From Saccharopolyspora kobensis (GTDB lineage Bacteria > Actinomycetota > Actinomycetes > Mycobacteriales > Pseudonocardiaceae): DNA of 64,000 nt. Positions 8,060-15,855 of this stretch are shown here, one piece after another; position 1 is the first letter of the stretch; the number at the start of each line of letters is the position of its first letter. The notes under the pieces were generated by a model. That model was not told the DNA's origin, ran no database searches, and saw only the letters and a program-made list of their open reading frames with translations. The position numbers were made by a program, and so were the translations under genes. The stretch spans positions 62,001 through 126,000 of the forward strand of contig NZ_FNVB01000012.1 in NCBI RefSeq assembly GCF_900108315.1. The letters run 5' to 3'.

Positions 8060-8071
8060 TTGGCAGGTGTC

Positions 8072-8830
8072 ATGGGCACGCACATCGAACACCGACCCCG
8101 CGGGGTCGTCGTCCTGACCGTCGACCATCCCCCGGTGAACGCGCTCCCGGTGCGGGGTTGGCACGAACTCGCCGAGGCGCTGAACACCGCGGGCGCCGAT
8201 CCGCAGACCCGCGCCGTGGTGCTGCAGGCCGCCGGGCGCGGCTTCAACGCGGGTGTGGACATCAAGGAGATCGCGGCAGATCCCGGCCACACCAAGCTCG
8301 TCGAGGTCAACCACGGCTGCTACGCGGCGTTCAAGGCCGTCTACGAGTGCCCGGTGCCGGTGATCAGCGCGGTGCACGGGTTCTGCCTGGGCGGCGGGAT
8401 CGGCCTGGTCGGCAACTCCGACGTCATCATCGCCTCCGAGGACGCCACCTTCGGCCTGCCCGAGGTGGACCGCGGTGCGCTCGGCGCGGCCACCCACCTG
8501 TCCCGGCTGGTGCCGCAGCACATGATGCGCGCCATGTTCTACACGGGCCGCTCGGTGACCGCGCAGCAGCTGCTGCACTTCGGCTCGGTGTGGCAGGTCG
8601 TGCCGCGCGAGGAGCTGACCGCCGCGGCGATCGCGCTGGCCGAGGAGATCGCCGACAAGGACCCGCTGGTGGTCCGCAAGGCCAAGGAATCGCTCAACGG
8701 CATCGACCCGGTCGACGTCAACCGCAGCTACCGGTTCGAGCAGGGCTTCACCTTCGAGCTCAACCTCTCCGGCGTCAGCGACCGGGCCAGGGACGATTTC
8801 GTCCACAACGGACCGAAGAAGGAGTCGTAG
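8072..8830 (+). CDS. echA20: Enoyl-CoA hydratase/isomerase family ring hydrolase EchA20
   Basis: 252 residues of the crotonase fold, close to the 247 of Mtb EchA20. Oxyanion-hole regions are GRGFNAGVDIKE and HGFCLGGGIGLVGNSD. In mycobacteria EchA20 hydrolyses ring D of a HIP-derived CoA ester to give the ring C substrate of IpdAB. ATG 8072 is the start. The stop TAG shares one base with the GTG of ipdA (TAGTG), so echA20-ipdA-ipdB-ipdC reads as one operon, as in Mtb Rv3550-Rv3553. A KstR2 box lies directly upstream. Confidence 0.87.
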   Translation: MGTHIEHRPRGVVVLTVDHPPVNALPVRGWHELAEALNTAGADPQTRAVVLQAAGRGFNAGVDIKEIAADPGHTKLVEVNHGCYAAFKAVYECPVPVISAVHGFCLGGGIGLVGNSDVIIASEDATFGLPEVDRGALGAATHLSRLVPQHMMRAMFYTGRSVTAQQLLHFGSVWQVVPREELTAAAIALAEEIADKDPLVVRKAKESLNGIDPVDVNRSYRFEQGFTFELNLSGVSDRARDDFVHNGPKKES

Positions 8831-9699
8831 TGCAGGACAAGGTGCTCACCGCCGACGAGGTGGTCGCCGGGCTGTCCGATGGCATGACCATCGGCATCGG
8901 CGGCTGGGGCTCGCGCCGCAAGCCGATGGCGCTGGTCCGCGCGATCCTGCGGTCTCCACTGCGCGACCTGACGCTGGTCTCCTACGGCGGCCCGGACGTC
9001 GGCCTGCTCTGCGCCGCGGGCAAGCTCCGCAAGCTGGTGCACGGGTTCGTCTCGCTCGACTCCGTCCCGCTCGACCCGCACTTCCGCGCCGCCAGGCAGC
9101 GCGGTGAGCTGGAGGTCGCCGAGTACGACGAGGGCATGGTGCTCGCGGGGCTGCGCGCCGCAGCCTCCCGGCTGCCGTTCCTGCCGACCCGAGCGGGCCT
9201 CGGATCGGACGTGATGGCGCTGAACCCCGACCTGCGCACGGTGACCTCGCCATATGCCGACGGCGAGGAGCTCGTCGCGATGCCCGCGCTGCGGCTCGAC
9301 GTCGCGCTGGTGCACCTCAACCGCGCCGACCGCTACGGCAACGCCCAGTACCTCGGCCCGGACCCGTACTTCGACGACCTGATGTGCGCGGCGGCGCAGC
9401 GCAGCTACGTCAGCTGCGAGGAGATCGTGCCGACCGAGCGCCTGCTGGAGAACGGCCCGCCGCAGTCCTTGCTGCTCAACCGCACGCACACCGACGGCGT
9501 CGTCGAAACCCCCAACGGCGCGCACTTCACCAGCTGCGCGCCGGACTACGGCCGCGACGAGGCGTTCCAGCGGCACTACGCGGCCAGCGCGAAGCCCGAG
9601 GCGTGGGAGGCGTTCCGCGCCCAGTTCCTCGACGGCGACGAGCAGGCCTACCAGAAGGCCGTCGCCGCGTTCCACGAAACGGCGGGCAGCCGTGGGTAG
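8830..9699 (+). CDS. ipdA: CoA-transferase-family ring C hydrolase, alpha subunit IpdA
   Basis: 289 residues (Mtb IpdA 292). The N-terminal glycine-rich GIGGWGSRRKP (residues 22-32) is the CoA-transferase alpha signature. IpdAB heterotetramers hydrolyse the last steroid ring of COCHEA-CoA rather than transferring CoA. A glutamate in EYDEGM (residues 98-103) probably corresponds to the catalytic Glu described for mycobacterial IpdA (inference). GTG 8830 has AAGGAG upstream and overlaps the echA20 stop. The next gene, ipdB, starts 186 nt later. That is unusual for an otherwise overlapping operon, and two palindromes fill the gap. Confidence 0.88.
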   Translation: MQDKVLTADEVVAGLSDGMTIGIGGWGSRRKPMALVRAILRSPLRDLTLVSYGGPDVGLLCAAGKLRKLVHGFVSLDSVPLDPHFRAARQRGELEVAEYDEGMVLAGLRAAASRLPFLPTRAGLGSDVMALNPDLRTVTSPYADGEELVAMPALRLDVALVHLNRADRYGNAQYLGPDPYFDDLMCAAAQRSYVSCEEIVPTERLLENGPPQSLLLNRTHTDGVVETPNGAHFTSCAPDYGRDEAFQRHYAASAKPEAWEAFRAQFLDGDEQAYQKAVAAFHETAGSRG

Positions 9700-9751
9700 C
9701 GCGGGAAGTCACCGCCTCACCCGCGCGCAGCGCACCGGCGTCGCGCTCGGC

Positions 9752-9827
9752 TTCCGCTGGTCAGGCCCCGTGAGTGGTTTGCGGGGCTATAGCACCTCGA
9801 ACCACTCACGGGCCACCACCAGCGGAA
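9752..9827. repeat. Family A palindrome, copy 1 (inside the ipdA-ipdB gap)
   Basis: A 76-bp imperfect inverted repeat. Outer arms are TTCCGCTGG/CCAGCGGAA, inner arms GTGAGTGGTTTG-like/GAACCACTCAC, centred on GGGGCTATAGC. It lies within the echA20-ipdABC transcription unit and would fold in the mRNA. Confidence 0.8.
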
Positions 9828-9843
9828 ACGGGGCCAACGAAGA

Positions 9844-9861
9844 CGATTTCGCGCGAAATCG
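9844..9861. repeat. Family C palindrome, perfect 18 bp
   Basis: CGATTTCGCGCGAAATCG, a perfect palindrome 24 bp upstream of the ipdB start and just after a family A element. Confidence 0.7.
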
Positions 9862-9885
9862 CCCAGAGACCGAGGGGATCTCCGC

Positions 9886-10626
9886 ATGATCACCAGAGCT
9901 GAAGTGTGCGCCGTCGCCTGCGCCGACACCTGGCAGGACGCCGGGGCCGCGCTCGCCTCGCCGTTCGGGACGATCCCGTCGATCGGCGCCCGGCTGGCGC
10001 GCCTGACCACCGCACCGGACCTGCTGCTCACCGACGGCGAGGCGATGCTGCTGGCGGAAACCACCGCGCTGGGCGAGGAATCCAGCAGCCCGGTGGAGGG
10101 CTGGATGCCCTACGGCCGAGTCCTGGACATGCTGACCGGCGGGCGGCGGCGGGTCATGATGGGCGCCTCCCAGGTGGACCGCTACGGCAACCAGAACATC
10201 TCCCGCATCGGCCCGTGGGACCGGCCGAAGGTCCAGCTGATCGGGGTGCGCGGCGCTCCCGGCAACTCGGTCAACCACACCACGAACTACTGGGTCGCCA
10301 AGCACAGCGAGCGGGTGTTCGTGGAGTCGGTCGACCTGGTGTCGGGCATCGGGCACGACCGGGCGCGGCAGGTCGGCGCGAAGTTCCACGACGTGCGGGT
10401 GGTGGTGACCGATCTGGCGGTGCTGGACTTCACCGGCCCGGACGGCAGCATGCGGCTGCGCTCGGTGCACCCGGGCGTCGACGTCGCCGACGTGCGATCG
10501 CGGACCGGCTTCGAGCTCGCGGTGGACGACGTCGCCGAGACCCGGCTGCCGACCGACGAGGAGCTGGCGCTGATCCGCGAGACCATCGACCCGCGGAACC
10601 TGCGCGACCAGGAGGTCCCGGCGTGA
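9886..10626 (+). CDS. ipdB: CoA-transferase-family ring C hydrolase, beta subunit IpdB
   Basis: 246 residues (Mtb IpdB 250). It is the beta half of the IpdAB hydrolase, with the family stretches LLLTDGEAMLLAE and GASQVDRYGNQNIS. ATG 9886 has GAGGGG 8 nt upstream. The stop TGA overlaps the GTG of ipdC (GTGA), so ipdB and ipdC are translationally coupled. The dedicated ribosome site may offset poor coupling across the palindrome-filled 186-nt gap after ipdA. Confidence 0.88.
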   Translation: MITRAEVCAVACADTWQDAGAALASPFGTIPSIGARLARLTTAPDLLLTDGEAMLLAETTALGEESSSPVEGWMPYGRVLDMLTGGRRRVMMGASQVDRYGNQNISRIGPWDRPKVQLIGVRGAPGNSVNHTTNYWVAKHSERVFVESVDLVSGIGHDRARQVGAKFHDVRVVVTDLAVLDFTGPDGSMRLRSVHPGVDVADVRSRTGFELAVDDVAETRLPTDEELALIRETIDPRNLRDQEVPA

Positions 10627-11684
10627 TCGAGCAGGTCCTGCGCACGCCGCTGTGCGACCTCACCGGCGTCCGCCACCCCGTGGTGCAGACGGGGATGGGC
10701 TGGGTCGCCGGCCCCAGCCTGGTCTCGGCCACCGCGCGGGCGGGCGGGCTGGGCGTCCTCGCCTCGGCGACGATGACGCTGCCGCAGCTGGCCGACGCGG
10801 TGCGGGAGGTCAAGGAGCGCACGGACAACCCCTTCGGCGTGAACCTGCGCGCCGATGCCTCCGACGCCGAGGAGCGCGTGGACCTGCTCATCCGCGAGCA
10901 GGTGCGCGTCGCGTCCTTCGCGCTGGCGCCGAGCCAGCGGTTGATCGGCAAGCTCAAGGACGCCGGGATCGTGGTGATCCCGTCCATCGGCGCGCGGCGG
11001 CACGCCGAGAAGGTCGCGGCCTGGGGCGCGGACGCGGTGCTGGTGCAGGGCGGCGAGGGCGGCGGGCACACCGGTGCGGTGGCCACGACGCTGCTGCTGC
11101 CGCAGGTGGTCGACGCGGTGGACATCCCGGTGATCGCCGCGGGCGGGTTCTTCGACGGGCGCGGTCTGGCCGCCGCGCTGTGCTACGGCGCGGCGGGCGT
11201 CGCGATGGGCACCCGGTTCCTGCTCACCTCCGACAGCCGCGTGCCGCGCGAGGTGCAGCAGTCCTACTTGGACGCTTCGGTGTCCGACACGGTGGTGACC
11301 TCGCGGGTCGACGGGATGCCGCACCGGATGCTGCGGACCGGGCTGACCGAGGCGGCCGAGTCGCGGAGCCTGCTGCGCAGGCTGCCCGACGCGCTGCGGC
11401 AGGCGGTGGCGTTCAAATCGATGACCGGCATGAGCTGGCGGCAGCTCGTCACCGACGGCCTGGCCATGCGCCGCAGCCAGAAGCTGCCGCTGAGCCGCGT
11501 GCTGCTGGCCGCCAACACCCCGATGCTGATCAAATCGGCGCTGGTGGACGGCCGCCCCGACGCCGGCGTGCTGCCGGCAGGCCAGGTGGTCGGGATGATC
11601 GACGAGCTGCCCAGCTGCGAGGAGCTGATCGCCCGCATCGTCACCGAAGCCGCCAGCACGCTCTCCGGACTCAGCAGTACCTGA
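10623..11684 (+). CDS. ipdC: Flavin-dependent (nitronate monooxygenase-like) reductase/oxygenase IpdC
   Basis: 353 residues (Mtb Rv3553 355). A TIM-barrel NMO/2-nitropropane dioxygenase family protein. FMN-phosphate-binding features are QGGEGGGHTGA and AAGGFFDGRGLAAAL, with the substrate-facing GMGWVAGP near the N-terminus. In HIP catabolism IpdC acts on the CoA ester before ring opening, together with the SDR IpdF and FadE30. It is the last gene of the operon. The 185-bp gap to kstR2 (convergent) contains an 86-bp palindrome that may terminate transcription from both sides. Confidence 0.86.
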   Translation: MIEQVLRTPLCDLTGVRHPVVQTGMGWVAGPSLVSATARAGGLGVLASATMTLPQLADAVREVKERTDNPFGVNLRADASDAEERVDLLIREQVRVASFALAPSQRLIGKLKDAGIVVIPSIGARRHAEKVAAWGADAVLVQGGEGGGHTGAVATTLLLPQVVDAVDIPVIAAGGFFDGRGLAAALCYGAAGVAMGTRFLLTSDSRVPREVQQSYLDASVSDTVVTSRVDGMPHRMLRTGLTEAAESRSLLRRLPDALRQAVAFKSMTGMSWRQLVTDGLAMRRSQKLPLSRVLLAANTPMLIKSALVDGRPDAGVLPAGQVVGMIDELPSCEELIARIVTEAASTLSGLSST

Positions 11685-11760
11685 AGGTCTTCCTGCAGTT
11701 CTTTGTCTTGAAACGCCGGAGGCGTTCAGCCCATTCTCGGCGCTTGCACCGTCGCGGGTT

Positions 11761-11846
11761 CTCAGCGTTCGCCTGGCGAGGACAGCCCGTTCGCCGTGCA
11801 TTGGCCATGCACGAGAACGGGATCCCGCAGCCAGGCGGGCGCTGAG
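11761..11846. repeat. Large imperfect palindrome between ipdC and kstR2
   Basis: 86 bp. Outer arms CTCAGCG..CGCCTGGC pair with GCCAGGCG..CGCTGAG. Inner arms CCCGTTC/GAACGGG and GTGCAT/ATGCAC surround TGGCC. It is the same size class as family A but unrelated in sequence. Terminator function for the convergent genes is likely. Confidence 0.65.
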
Positions 11847-11869
11847 GTTCCGCCGCGCAAGCCCGGGGA

Positions 11870-12505
11870 CTACGGCTTCTCCGGCTCCGCGATCCCCTCG
11901 CACAGGATCTTGACGTACTGGTCCGCGATGGCCGAGGCGGTGAGCTTGCCGCGCGGGTTGTACCAGTGCACCGTCGTCCACACCATGTCGCGGATGAACC
12001 GGTAGGCCAGCTTGACGTTGAGGTCGGCGCGGAAGGCTCCGGCGCGCTGGCCGTCCTGCAGCACTCGGGTCCAGGTGCGCTCGAAGTCGTTGGCCGCCTG
12101 CGTCAGGTAGTCGAACCGGTCCAGCTGTTCGAGGTACTTCGACTCGTTCTGGAAGATCGCGATGGCCGCGCGGTGCTTCTGCATCGCGGCGAAGGACTGC
12201 CGGACCAGCTCGGTGATCGCGGTGCGCGGGTCGGCGGCCTCCCGCAGCACCTGCTCGTTGGTGCGGCGCTGGTCGTCCAGGAAGGCGCGCAGGATCTCGT
12301 CGACCATCGACTCCTTGGAGTCGAAGTGGTGGTACAGGCTGCCGGAGAGGATGCCCGCGGCGTCGGCGATGTCGCGCACCGTGGTGGCGAGGAAGCCGCG
12401 GGTGGCGAACAGCTCGGCGGCGATGGCCAGCAGCTCGGCACGCCGTTCGGAACCGGACTCCCGCGCGGGGCGGTTCCGGCTGGACAAGCGCTTGGTCGAT
12501 ACCAC
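11870..12505 (-). CDS. kstR2: TetR-family repressor KstR2 of HIP (ring C/D) catabolism
   Basis: 211 residues. The TetR helix-turn-helix (about 41-60) contains TTVRDIADAAGILSGSLYHH, nearly identical to mycobacterial KstR2, and YRFIRDMVWTTVHWYNP also matches the family. KstR2 represses the HIP genes and is released by HIP-CoA. GTG 12505 is supported by GAGAGG 8 nt upstream. A KstR2-type palindrome falls within codons 4-8, so the operator overlaps the coding sequence of its own gene. If translation starts further in, the palindrome would be leader instead; Mtb KstR2 has a shorter N-terminus. Confidence 0.87.
   Translation of the reverse strand: MVSTKRLSSRNRPARESGSERRAELLAIAAELFATRGFLATTVRDIADAAGILSGSLYHHFDSKESMVDEILRAFLDDQRRTNEQVLREAADPRTAITELVRQSFAAMQKHRAAIAIFQNESKYLEQLDRFDYLTQAANDFERTWTRVLQDGQRAGAFRADLNVKLAYRFIRDMVWTTVHWYNPRGKLTASAIADQYVKILCEGIAEPEKP
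12483..12496. promoter_or_regulatory. KstR2 box overlapping the kstR2 start region
   Basis: GACAAGCGCTTGGT (other strand ACCAAGCGCTTGTC) contains the perfect CAAGCGCTTG core and matches AnCAAGnnCTTGnT at all but one position. It lies inside the predicted first codons of kstR2. Confidence 0.65.
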
Positions 12506-12580
12506 GGCACAATCCTCTCAAAGCCTGGTGCTCCCCACCTCCGCAGGCCCTGGTGGGGGCTCCGCCGACCGGGGTCCCAC

Positions 12581-12624
12581 GCGATTTCAATGGAAATTTG
12601 ACGTCCGATTTCCATTGAAATCGC
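12581..12624. repeat. Family B palindrome doublet, copy 5
   Basis: GCGATTTCAATGGAAAT and its exact inverse flank a 10-bp spacer, between kstR2 and the 3' end of ipdF (both leftward). Probably an ipdF terminator. Confidence 0.8.
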
Positions 12625-12649
12625 ATCGGTGCCTGCGGGCGGCGGTGGG

Positions 12650-13423
12650 TCAGGGGTGCTGGTTGCTGACCGAGATGACCTCGCCGGTCAGATACGTTGA
12701 GTAGTCGCTGGCCAGGAAGACGATCACGTTGGCCACCTCCCACGGCTGCGCGGAGCGGCCGAAGGCCTCGCGGCCGGTGAGCTCGGTGAGCAGCTCGTCC
12801 GAGGTCACCTTGGCCAGGTTCTCGTGCATCACCAGGCTCGGCGCCACGGCGTTGATGCGCACGCCCAGCGACGCCGCGTCCAGCGCCGCGCAGCGGGTCA
12901 GCGCCATCACGCCCGCTTTCGCCGCCGCGTAGTGCGCCTGGCCGGCCTGCGCGCGCCAGCCGACCACCGAAGCGTTGTTGACCACCACCCCGGCGTTGCC
13001 CTGGTCGCGGAAGAGCCGCACCGCTGCGCGGGTGCAGCGGAACGTGCCGTTCAGCGTGACGTCCAGGACCTTGTCCCACTGCTCATCGGTCATCTCCAGG
13101 ATGGACGCGGTGCCGCCGAGGCCTGCGTTGTTGACCACCACGTCGACCTGCCCGAACGCGCTGGTCGCGGCGTCGAACATGCGCTGCACCTGCGATTCGT
13201 CGGTGACGTCGCAGGGCACCGCGGCGACCTTCGCGCCGGGCAGCTGCGCGAGTTCGGCGCGGGTGGCCTCCAGTCGGCGCTCGTGCCGGTCGCTGATCAG
13301 CACCTGCGCGCCCTCCTCCAGCATCCGGCGGGCCACGGCGGAGCCGATCCCGGTGCCTGCGGCGGCGGTGACCACCGCGGTCTTGCCGGTGAGCAGCCCG
13401 TGCGCGGGCGGCGGTGCGGTCAT
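12650..13423 (-). CDS. ipdF: Short-chain dehydrogenase IpdF (Rv3559c-like)
   Basis: 257 residues from ATG 13423, with GAGAGG 8 nt upstream. Cofactor motif TAAAGTGIG (19-27), NNAG (97-100), catalytic Ser151, Tyr164 and Lys168 (YAAAK). Length and the C-terminal end (TYLTGEVISVSNQHP) match Rv3559c/IpdF, the SDR that oxidises the 5-hydroxyl group of the reduced HIP-CoA intermediate. It lies downstream of fadE30 on the same strand after a 160-bp gap in which no gene or clear signal was seen. The Rv3549c-like SDR is an alternative identity, but the gene order favours IpdF. Confidence 0.82.
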   Translation of the reverse strand: MTAPPPAHGLLTGKTAVVTAAAGTGIGSAVARRMLEEGAQVLISDRHERRLEATRAELAQLPGAKVAAVPCDVTDESQVQRMFDAATSAFGQVDVVVNNAGLGGTASILEMTDEQWDKVLDVTLNGTFRCTRAAVRLFRDQGNAGVVVNNASVVGWRAQAGQAHYAAAKAGVMALTRCAALDAASLGVRINAVAPSLVMHENLAKVTSDELLTELTGREAFGRSAQPWEVANVIVFLASDYSTYLTGEVISVSNQHP

Positions 13424-13583
13424 GCTGTCCACCTCTCCGTGATTGTCAGTGGTGTCGCGCCCGAGGTCGATCTCGCGCTTCGCGGTTTCTTGTGGCTGGG
13501 TCGCATCACGGTCCCCTGAAGGTGCGGTCGAGCAGGACCGGGTTGGTCCAAGGGGTGTTGTGCCAGGCCTCGTCCTGGTGCGG

Positions 13584-14759
13584 TCACGGCCGGCTCTCCC
13601 GCGGGAGGCCGAGGACGCGCTCGGCGATGATGTTGCGCTGGATCTCGTTTGAACCGCCGTAGATCGTGTCGGCCCGGGTGAACAGGAACAGGCGCTGCCA
13701 GGCGTCGAGCTCGTAGGGTCCGCGCTCGGCCAGGAGGCCACCGGCGCCCGCCACGTCCATCGCCAGCTCGCCGAGTTCGCGGTGCAACGTCGACCACAGC
13801 AGCTTCACCACCGAGGACTCCGCGCCCGGCGGGCCGTCGGAGCCCAGGGTGCGCAACACCGTGCAGCGCAGCGCTTCCAGGTCGACCTGAGCCCTGGCGA
13901 TGCGATCGCGCAGCACCGGATCGTCGATGGCGCCGTTCTCCCTGGCGAGCTCGACGATCCCGGCCAGCTCCCGGCGGAAGGTGACCTGCTGGTCGACGGT
14001 GCCGATGCCGCGCTCGAAGCCGAGGGTGCCCATCGCGACCTGCCAGCCGGCGCCCACCTCGCCGACCACGTTGGCGGCATCGGTGCGGGCGTCGTCGAAG
14101 AAGACCTCGTTGAACTCCGAGGTCCCGGTCAGCTGCACGATCGGCCGCACCCGCACGCCGGGCTGGTCCATCGGCACCAGCAGGTAGGACAGGCCGCGGT
14201 GGCGCTGCTGCTCGGGGTCGGTGCGCGCCAGCACGAAGCACCAGTCCGCCAGGTGCGCCATCGAGGTCCACACCTTCTGCCCGTTGAGCACCCACTGATC
14301 GCCGTCGAGGTGCGCGGTCGTGGCGACCCCGGCCAGGTCCGAACCGGCGCCGGGCTCGGAATAGCCCTGGCACCACAGCTCGCGGACGCCGACGATCCCG
14401 GGCAGGAACCGGCGCTGCTGCTCCGGGCTGCCGAAGGCCATCAGCGTGGGGCCGAGCAGCTCCTCGCCGATGTGGCCGACCCGCACCGGCGCGTTGGCCC
14501 GCGCGTACTCCTCGTGGAAGATCACCTGCTGCTGCACGGTGGCCTCGCGGCCGCCGAACTCGCGGGGCCAGCCGAGGCAGGTCCAGCCGTGCTCGGCCAG
14601 CAGCCGGTCCCAGGCCAGCCGCACGTCGAAGCCCTCGTGCTCGCTGCCGGGTCCGCCGAGCCCGCGGGCCGCGGCGAACTCGCCCGTCAGGTGCTCGCCG
14701 AGCCAGTCCCGCACTTCGCGGCGGAAGGCCGCTTCCGCGGCGTTGTCGGTGAGGTCCAC
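13584..14759 (-). CDS. fadE30: Acyl-CoA dehydrogenase FadE30
   Basis: 391 residues (Mtb FadE30 385) from GTG 14759. It has the FAD-binding YSEPGAGSDLAG and the ACAD C-terminal GGSNEIQRNIIAERVLGLPRE. Neighbours ipdF and kstR2 give the Mtb order Rv3557c-Rv3559c-Rv3560c. FadE30 dehydrogenates a HIP-derived CoA ester early in ring C/D degradation. The nearest KstR2 box is about 180 bp upstream, and an 88-bp almost perfect palindrome lies between box and start, so the transcript would carry a long hairpin in its leader. Confidence 0.86.
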   Translation of the reverse strand: MDLTDNAAEAAFRREVRDWLGEHLTGEFAAARGLGGPGSEHEGFDVRLAWDRLLAEHGWTCLGWPREFGGREATVQQQVIFHEEYARANAPVRVGHIGEELLGPTLMAFGSPEQQRRFLPGIVGVRELWCQGYSEPGAGSDLAGVATTAHLDGDQWVLNGQKVWTSMAHLADWCFVLARTDPEQQRHRGLSYLLVPMDQPGVRVRPIVQLTGTSEFNEVFFDDARTDAANVVGEVGAGWQVAMGTLGFERGIGTVDQQVTFRRELAGIVELARENGAIDDPVLRDRIARAQVDLEALRCTVLRTLGSDGPPGAESSVVKLLWSTLHRELGELAMDVAGAGGLLAERGPYELDAWQRLFLFTRADTIYGGSNEIQRNIIAERVLGLPRESRP

Positions 14760-14786
14760 GCACCCTCCTCGCTCGACGCGGCTCTG

Positions 14787-14874
14787 CTCGGTTTCCGCTG
14801 GTCAGGGCCCGTGAGTGCTTTGAGGGGCTATAGCACCCCAAAGCACTCACGGGCCGTCACCAGCGGAAACCGAG
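14787..14874. repeat. Family A palindrome, copy 2 (longest, 88 bp)
   Basis: An 88-bp nearly perfect inverted repeat. Outer arms CTCGGTTTCCGCTGG/CCAGCGGAAACCGAG, inner arms CCCGTGAGTGCTTTG/AAAGCACTCACGGG, and centre GGCTATAGC. It lies in the leader of fadE30. Confidence 0.85.
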
Positions 14875-14937
14875 CCGCGCAGGTCGGTTTGACCGCCTCC
14901 CGCACCACCGCGGTCGCGGCGCCGCGGTCGGGACTCT

Positions 14938-14951
14938 ACCAAGCACTTGCT
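14938..14951. promoter_or_regulatory. KstR2 operator, perfect consensus match
   Basis: ACCAAGCACTTGCT matches AnCAAGnnCTTGnT at every fixed position. It is in the divergent gap between fadE30 and the echA-fadE31-fadE32 operon, 50 bp upstream of the latter's first start codon. Confidence 0.8.
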
Positions 14952-15000
14952 TGTTCGGCTATCTTCGAGCTGCCGCAGCAACGCCGAGCGAGGAGCGCCG

Positions 15001-15855
15001 ATGGCAGCAGAGCAACCGGTCGTGACCTACGAGCGCCGGGACCAGGTCGCCGTGGTGACGATGAACCGCCCGGACTACCGCAACGCGCAGAACTCCGTGA
15101 TGACCTACGCCCTCGACGACGCCTTCTACCGGGCTTGCGAGGACGACGAGGTCAAGGTGATCGTGCTGGCCGGAGCGGGCAAGCACTTCTCCGCCGGCCA
15201 CGACATCGGCTCACCGGAGCGCGACATCGACGTCAGCTACCCGCGCCGGGCCGGCCTGTGGTGGGACCACACCCGCCACACCGGGGGCGAGTCGCGCTTC
15301 GCCCGCGAGCAGGAGGTCTACCTGGGCATGTGCCGCCGGTGGCGGGAGATGCCCAAGCCCGCGATCGCCTCGGTGCAGGGCGCGTGCGTGGCGGGCGGGC
15401 TGATGCTGGCCTGGGTGTGCGACCTCATCGTGGCCAGCGAGGACGCCTTCTTCGCCGATCCGGTGGTGCGGATGGGCATTCCCGGCGTCGAGTACTTCGC
15501 GCACCCGTGGGTGCTCGGTCCGCGGGTGGCCAAGGAGTTCCTGTTCACCGGCGGGCGGATGCCCGCGCAGCGCGCCTACGAGGTCGGCATGGTCAACCGC
15601 GTGGTCCCGCGCGAGGAGCTGGAGAGCAGCACGCTGGAGCTGGCCGCGAACATCGCCCGGATGCCCGGTTTCGGCCTCTCGCTGACGAAGAAGGCGATCA
15701 ACCAGGCCGAGGACCTGATGGGCCTGCAGAGCGGGATGGACTCGGCCTTCGGGCTGCACCACTTCGCGCACGCCCACAACGCCGAGGTCGGCGAGGACTC
15801 GCTCGGCGGCATGAACGCGCGCAGCATGAAGCAGGCCGCGCAGAAGCCGGAGTGA
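15001..15855 (+). CDS. Enoyl-CoA hydratase, crotonase family
   Basis: 284 residues with crotonase motifs: GAGKHFSAGHD (oxyanion loop) and QGACVAGGLMLAWVCDLI. It is longer than a classic hydratase, with an insert DIDVSYPRRAGLWWDHTRH after the first oxyanion loop. GAGGAG precedes ATG 15001. It heads a rightward operon behind a perfect KstR2 box, and its stop overlaps the GTG of the fadE31-like gene (GTGA). Mtb has no hydratase at this place in the cluster. A role in hydrating the product of the downstream dehydrogenases fits the layout but is an inference. Confidence 0.82.
   Translation: MAAEQPVVTYERRDQVAVVTMNRPDYRNAQNSVMTYALDDAFYRACEDDEVKVIVLAGAGKHFSAGHDIGSPERDIDVSYPRRAGLWWDHTRHTGGESRFAREQEVYLGMCRRWREMPKPAIASVQGACVAGGLMLAWVCDLIVASEDAFFADPVVRMGIPGVEYFAHPWVLGPRVAKEFLFTGGRMPAQRAYEVGMVNRVVPREELESSTLELAANIARMPGFGLSLTKKAINQAEDLMGLQSGMDSAFGLHHFAHAHNAEVGEDSLGGMNARSMKQAAQKPE

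Noticed and set aside
8830..10626. Ordinary succinyl/acetate CoA-transferase
   Set aside because: Lengths, order echA20-A-B-NMO and KstR2 box match IpdAB rather than a transferase pair.
10287..13079. 930-codon leftward frame across ipdC, kstR2 and ipdF
   Set aside because: Antisense or out-of-frame to four well-supported genes and runs through palindromes.
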